From: Terrimonas rubra | GTDB taxonomy: Bacteria > Bacteroidota > Bacteroidia > Chitinophagales > Chitinophagaceae | Reading direction: 5' to 3' | DNA length: 64,000 nucleotides | Assembly (NCBI RefSeq): GCF_042686025.1 | Contig: NZ_JBHUOZ010000001.1 | Span: 1,488,001-1,552,000 of the forward strand | Shown: positions 60,816 through 64,000 of the stretch, one piece after another | How the letters are laid out: every line of letters begins with the position of its first letter | How positions within the stretch are numbered: position 1 is the first letter of the stretch | Notes under the pieces: generated by a model | What the model was told of the DNA's origin: nothing | The model's database searches: none | Seen by the model: only the letters and a program-made list of their open reading frames with translations | Program-made: the position numbers and the translations under genes

Positions 60816-60944
60816 TTACAGGTAAATGCCATTTTTTAAACGGGTATGTTTTACTCCCTGGCAGTCACGCTTGGTAGCAGCACAGGACGAGAACATAACC
60901 ACCAGTGAACCAACAAGGGTGGCCAAAAGAAAAAACTTCTTCAT
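60816..60944 (-). CDS. Micro-lipoprotein, 42 residues
   Basis: A short gene reading MKKFFLLATLVGSLVVMFSS then Cys21. This is a complete lipoprotein signal peptide with lipobox FSSC, two lysines at the N-terminus and a hydrophobic core. The mature peptide would be only 22 residues, with a second Cys (Cys28) and a basic middle (KRDCQGVKH). ATG, stop and a downstream hairpin are all in order. Tiny lipoproteins of this sort occur in Bacteroidota; function unknown. Confidence 0.65.
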   Translation of the reverse strand: MKKFFLLATLVGSLVVMFSSCAATKRDCQGVKHTRLKNGIYL

Positions 60945-61108
60945 AACTAAGTTTAAAAGTGTACAATAAAATTTAGGGTAATTTCTTAGGAAGAGTTGGT
61001 TGTATTAGCAGAACGAGAATAGTGCCAAACTATTGCATAGATACTAAAAAATCGGCATTATTTATAACTGCTCATCCGGGTATCGTAAGTTTACGATGGC
61101 TGGTGTGA

Positions 61109-62392
61109 TTAACTGATCTCAAATAACTCCTCCCAGCGGGTGGTATACCGCGGGCTCCGGTGCTCCTGGCGCATCTTCCAGTCGCGGGTAGTGCCACTGC
61201 TCGCAAATTTTAATATATCGTCGCGCTGGCTGAAATTAATATTATCAATCATATCCATCAGCTTACGTTCCCCGTTTTTATGTTCGGTCACAAACAAATT
61301 ACCCTGTATGGAACTATCGGGTACAATATGGCTCAGCATTACCCCGGCTTTTTTATATACCTGGCCCTGTTCAAACAGGTCATCTACCAGCTGTACGGCC
61401 GGTTTAATTAACTCGTTGGTGGCCGATGTGGCCGTGGGTAACATAATATGTTTACTGATGGTGCCTGTTTGCCGGAAGTTTTGCTGGTGGCTCTGGTCCT
61501 TGGTCACCACAAAAATACTCAGCCCTTTGGCGGCACAATACTGGCGGCGTAACTTCTCAGCTGCCCGCGAAGTATAAGTGGCAATGGCTTCCTTAATATC
61601 GCTGATAGTGCTTACAGGCGTGCCAAACATACGGGTGGTAGCGATCATTCTTTTATTCACCAGCTCCTCTTCCAGGTCCTTGGCCGGTATGGCGTTCAGT
61701 TCTTTTATCAGCCGTACACCTACCACCCCTCCTAACTGTTTATGGGCAAAAGCTTCACTCATCCGGCTCAGCTGAAAAGCATCATATATCCCCCAGGTAT
61801 CCACCAGTTTTTTGGCGTATTGCCTGCCCACACCCCATATATCCTTCACCGGGGTACGGTGTAAAACATGCTGTATCCTTTCCGGGGTATCCAGCACCAC
61901 TACACAATTTGTTTTTTGTTTGTTTTTTTTAGCCCAGTTATTGGCCATCTTACACAATACTTTGGTGGGGGCCACACCAATCGATACTTTTATACCCGTC
62001 CACTGTTCAATAGTGTGCCGCAGGTAAAGAGCCATTTCCCTCAGTTCATGTGCCGGTACATGGCCCAGTTCCACAAAACATTCGTCCACCGAGTACACTT
62101 CCACATTACGGGCGCCTACCAGTTGGCGCAGGGTTTCCATCACCCGCCAGCTGAGGTCGCCATATAAATGATAATTGGAAGAAAACACCGCTACTTTGTG
62201 TTTATTGATGATAGGTTTGGCCATAAAATAAGGTTCGGCCATGGGTATGCCCAGGAGCTTTGCCTCATCACTGCGTGATACAATACAGCCGTCGTTATTG
62301 CTTAATACAACAACAGGCTCAAGGTCCAGGTGCGGTTGAAACAACCTTTCACAGGAGCAATAAAAATTATTACAATCAACAATGGCTTTCAT
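61109..62392 (-). CDS. umuC: Y-family DNA polymerase UmuC
   Basis: A 427-residue error-prone polymerase catalytic subunit. The metal-binding acidic residues are in AIVDCNNFYCSCERLF (Asp6) and VYSVDECF (Asp103, Glu104). IGVAPTKVLCKMANNWAKK is the fingers/palm motif and 'VKDIWGVGRQYAKKL' the helix-hairpin-helix-like thumb. The C-terminal little-finger region (about 240-350) and a UmuC-specific tail (DUF4113-like, RWEELF end) follow. It acts downstream of UmuD in translesion synthesis. It lies 138 bases after umuD on the same strand, with a repeat in the gap. Confidence 0.93.
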   Translation of the reverse strand: MKAIVDCNNFYCSCERLFQPHLDLEPVVVLSNNDGCIVSRSDEAKLLGIPMAEPYFMAKPIINKHKVAVFSSNYHLYGDLSWRVMETLRQLVGARNVEVYSVDECFVELGHVPAHELREMALYLRHTIEQWTGIKVSIGVAPTKVLCKMANNWAKKNKQKTNCVVVLDTPERIQHVLHRTPVKDIWGVGRQYAKKLVDTWGIYDAFQLSRMSEAFAHKQLGGVVGVRLIKELNAIPAKDLEEELVNKRMIATTRMFGTPVSTISDIKEAIATYTSRAAEKLRRQYCAAKGLSIFVVTKDQSHQQNFRQTGTISKHIMLPTATSATNELIKPAVQLVDDLFEQGQVYKKAGVMLSHIVPDSSIQGNLFVTEHKNGERKLMDMIDNINFSQRDDILKFASSGTTRDWKMRQEHRSPRYTTRWEELFEIS

Positions 62393-62438
62393 GTTACGCT
62401 GTATTATAGCGGTATCTTTTTTTGTGTTACCAGCTGTG

Positions 62439-62471
62439 GTTTTTCATGGCATCTTCGTTGCGTCGCACACT
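62439..62471 (-). repeat. Dispersed GCGTCGCA repeat, long form, copy 6 (left arm of an inverted pair)
   Basis: Bases 62439-62462 are the exact reverse complement (24 of 24) of 63111-63134. They continue into TTGCGTCGCACACT (62458-62471), the start of the long form. Confidence 0.85.
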
Positions 62472-62530
62472 GCATCGTTCCGTTTGCTGCTCAGCTACCT
62501 TAACTTAAAACTCATCACTTATAACCGCTC

Positions 62531-62962
62531 TCATACTTTGTGAATGATGAACGTAACCACTCCCCACACCGAAAAATCGGTAAACTCACCCAGGTTGATC
62601 GGTTTGTAACGTTTATTCTCGGGTATTAAAAAAGCCGATGAAAAGTTTTTATGAAAGCGGCGTACCAATAACTCACCGTTCAGTATAGCCACAATCACTT
62701 TTCCGTTGGCTATTTTCAATGAACGGTCCACTATCAGTATATCACCTTCAAAAATGCCGGCTTCCTGCATGGCATCGCCTTTCATGCGAAAGAAAAAAGT
62801 GGCCGGTTTATTCCGGATCAGTTCTTCGTTCAGGTCAATGCCCCGTTCGGCATAATCATCAGCGGCTGCGGTAAAACCTGTGGCATTGGCCGTAGGTACC
62901 TGTTGCTGGTTAAATTGTTTACTGCCTTTATAGGCAGCACCATAAAAATCTTCTCCTTCCAT
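62531..62962 (-). CDS. umuD: UmuD homologue lacking the protease catalytic dyad
   Basis: A 143-residue S24-fold protein upstream of umuC. The domain is well formed: 'FRMKGDAMQEAGIFEGDILIVDRSL' (in part MKGDAMQEAGIFEGD), GKVIVAILNGELLVRR and a final WGVVTFIIHKV. The nucleophile position in GDSM is Ala64 (codon GCC), and the general-base Lys of VKK is Arg101. The usual Ala/Cys-Gly cleavage site reads Thr28-Gly29. Self-cleavage to UmuD' as known in Escherichia coli therefore looks impossible. It may act uncleaved, or be processed by another protein. The umuD-umuC order and spacing are normal for the SOS mutagenesis operon. Confidence 0.85.
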   Translation of the reverse strand: MEGEDFYGAAYKGSKQFNQQQVPTANATGFTAAADDYAERGIDLNEELIRNKPATFFFRMKGDAMQEAGIFEGDILIVDRSLKIANGKVIVAILNGELLVRRFHKNFSSAFLIPENKRYKPINLGEFTDFSVWGVVTFIIHKV

Positions 62963-63013
62963 GGGTAAAAATATTTATACATAAAGGTGCGTAAATATTT
63001 TGAAAAACTAAAA

Positions 63014-63037
63014 TATTTAGTAATTTTATACTAAATA
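63014..63037. promoter_or_regulatory. Palindromic operator candidate upstream of umuDC
   Basis: TATTTAGTA-N6-TACTAAATA is a perfect 9-bp inverted repeat, 52 bases upstream of the umuD start and between divergent genes. Its position suits an SOS-type or other repressor. Confidence 0.55.
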
Positions 63038-63090
63038 AAATAGCTAATGGCTCAAAGCCGCGGCTGGTCAAGGTTTTGTACCATCCTGTT

Positions 63091-63134
63091 CCTGCAGCTG
63101 AAGGGAGCGTCGCAACGAAGATGCCATGAAAAAC
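63091..63134 (+). repeat. Dispersed GCGTCGCA repeat, short form, copy 7 (right arm of an inverted pair)
   Basis: Contains TGCAGCTGAAGGGAGCGTCG, then the 24 bases (63111-63134) repeated in inverse orientation at 62439-62462. The pair brackets umuD and its promoter. Confidence 0.85.
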
Positions 63135-63162
63135 AGCAGCCGGCAACATAAAACAAAAAATC

Positions 63163-63777
63163 ATGCAACTGGAAGGCGAAAGTTTATTGAATTACCAGGT
63201 ATATGAATACCTGCTGGTATTACACCCGCACGAAGCCCTGCAGCAACAGGTCATGCAGGAGAAAGAGGCATTTGCCAAAAACTACGAGGCCGCTCATGCC
63301 CGCTGGGGAAAGCCGCATCTTACCCTGGTTAATTTTTTACAATATGAAATGGTGCAGCCGCGCCTGGTACAAAGGTTACAGGCCATTGCTATGGCACAGG
63401 AACCTATCAAAATTGAGTTAAAAAACTATGGTAGCTTTCCCGCACATACCATCTATATAAATATAACATCCAAAGTGCCGGTACAAACACTGGTAAAAAA
63501 TATTAGGACCAATGCCCAGCGTTTAATGAAGTTAAATGATGATAACAAACCCCATTTTATAATGGAGCCACATCTTACCATTGCCCGTAAACTCAAGCCC
63601 TGGCAATACGAAAAAGGCTGGCTGGAATACAGTCATAAAACCTTTACCGGCCGGTTTATAGCAACGGGTATGTTATTATTGCGGCGACCATTACATACCC
63701 AGCAATACGAACGGGTAAAAACTTTTCTTTTTGAACATACAACGGTGGCACAGGAACAGGGTAGTTTATTTGGATAA
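63163..63777 (+). CDS. 2H phosphoesterase (2'-5' RNA ligase-like)
   Basis: A 204-residue protein with the two HxT motifs of the 2H phosphoesterase superfamily: PHLTLVNF (His52) and PHLTIARK (His137), about 85 residues apart as expected. Relatives include LigT/ThpR, which act on 2'-5' RNA linkages or 2',3'-cyclic phosphates; the real substrate is unknown. It is divergent from umuDC with a 200-base shared upstream region holding the palindrome and a repeat, so joint regulation is possible. Confidence 0.85.
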   Translation: MQLEGESLLNYQVYEYLLVLHPHEALQQQVMQEKEAFAKNYEAAHARWGKPHLTLVNFLQYEMVQPRLVQRLQAIAMAQEPIKIELKNYGSFPAHTIYINITSKVPVQTLVKNIRTNAQRLMKLNDDNKPHFIMEPHLTIARKLKPWQYEKGWLEYSHKTFTGRFIATGMLLLRRPLHTQQYERVKTFLFEHTTVAQEQGSLFG

Positions 63778-63931
63778 ATACCCCTGGCATATGATTTATT
63801 TTTTTACTTTTTAATATATTCCCTATGACACAATACGAAATAATAAAATGGGTGATGGTCAACGGCATACCCTGGAATACGGGTTAAAGACCGGTAAATA
63901 CAGGGCTGGTGTAATAATTTTGTTTTTTACT

Positions 63932-64000
63932 TTAGTTTATACCAAAACATTCGCCATCTTTGTCGTTTATTCCGATCCACATTTTTATACAGGATAGACA
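63932..64000 (-). CDS. Possible C-terminal end of a gene entering from the right edge
   Basis: An open frame on the minus strand reaches the window edge and ends at TAA (63932-63934). It encodes 22 residues rich in Cys and Gly (KMWIGINDKDGECFGIN). It may be the tail of an exported protein or a chance frame. Between 63778 and 63931 I see no convincing gene. Confidence 0.3.
   Translation of the reverse strand, partial: CLSCIKMWIGINDKDGECFGIN

Noticed and set aside
1..64000. tRNA, rRNA, CRISPR arrays, prophage, integrase and insertion sequences
   Set aside because: I looked for cloverleaf 3' ends with TTCGAATC-type arms, regularly spaced identical repeats and transposase or integrase motifs and found none.

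Overview
This window looks like chromosomal core sequence from a Bacteroidota bacterium, most likely Chitinophagaceae or a close relative (inference from gene content). The supporting signs are the Bacteroidota-type omega subunit, DUF4835 and DUF4296 proteins, a 676-residue IspG, a short NuoG, the CstB-type enzyme, many lipoproteins, TAnnTTTG promoter boxes close to start codons, and little Shine-Dalgarno signal. I see no rRNA, tRNA, CRISPR array, prophage or insertion sequence.

Layout. 1-4196 (+): end of an unknown gene, then bamD, rpoZ, coaBC, a DUF4835 gene and a DUF4296 lipoprotein gene. 4199-6211 (-): hisS and a low-molecular-weight phosphatase. 6674-9615 (+): a small membrane protein, a PstS-like lipoprotein and a large TPR protein. 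9738-24642 (+): a complete complex I locus nuoA-N with an unrelated predicted outer-membrane barrel between nuoF and nuoG. 24747-26051 (-): a GH18 chitinase with a decayed copy of its own 3' end behind it. 26405-27682 (+): an orphan FtsX/MacB-type permease. 27899-33860 (+): exbB, three exbD and three tonB genes, enlarged by duplication. 34000-37704 (+): the oxidative pentose phosphate genes gnd-zwf-pgl. 37748-39164: two unknown lipoproteins. 39352-42808 (-): a fused-type isobutyryl-CoA mutase (IcmF) split into two genes. 43175-45426 (+): an AmgK-like sugar kinase fused to a RapZ C-terminal domain, followed by murU. 45564-49642: yceI, a phosphoesterase, ridA, a hydroxyacyl-CoA dehydrogenase-like gene, tsaB and an ArsR regulator. 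49935-51341 (+): a CstB-like persulfide dioxygenase/rhodanese. 51405-60944 (-): acyltransferase, nadB, lysoplasmalogenase, ispG, a batBC fragment, a class D beta-lactamase and small exported proteins. 61109-62962 (-): umuDC, in which UmuD lacks its protease dyad. 63163-63777 (+): a 2H phosphoesterase.

How the genes work together. Complex I builds the proton-motive force that ExbB-ExbD-TonB passes to outer-membrane transporters. The pentose phosphate operon supplies NADPH. The kinase-RapZ/MurU pair probably recycles murein sugars and may sense amino-sugar status. CstB with an ArsR protein suggests sulfide or persulfide detoxification.

Between the genes are two kinds of dispersed non-coding sequence: a short repeat family built around GCGTCGCA (at least seven copies), and AT-rich spacers made of reiterated 7-12 base words. 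The observations I rate highest are the dyad-less UmuD, the kinase-RapZ fusion next to murU, the split IcmF, the terminator whose 3' arm is the start of the next gene, and the GCGTCGCA family. No tool was run; all functional calls come from reading motifs by eye.
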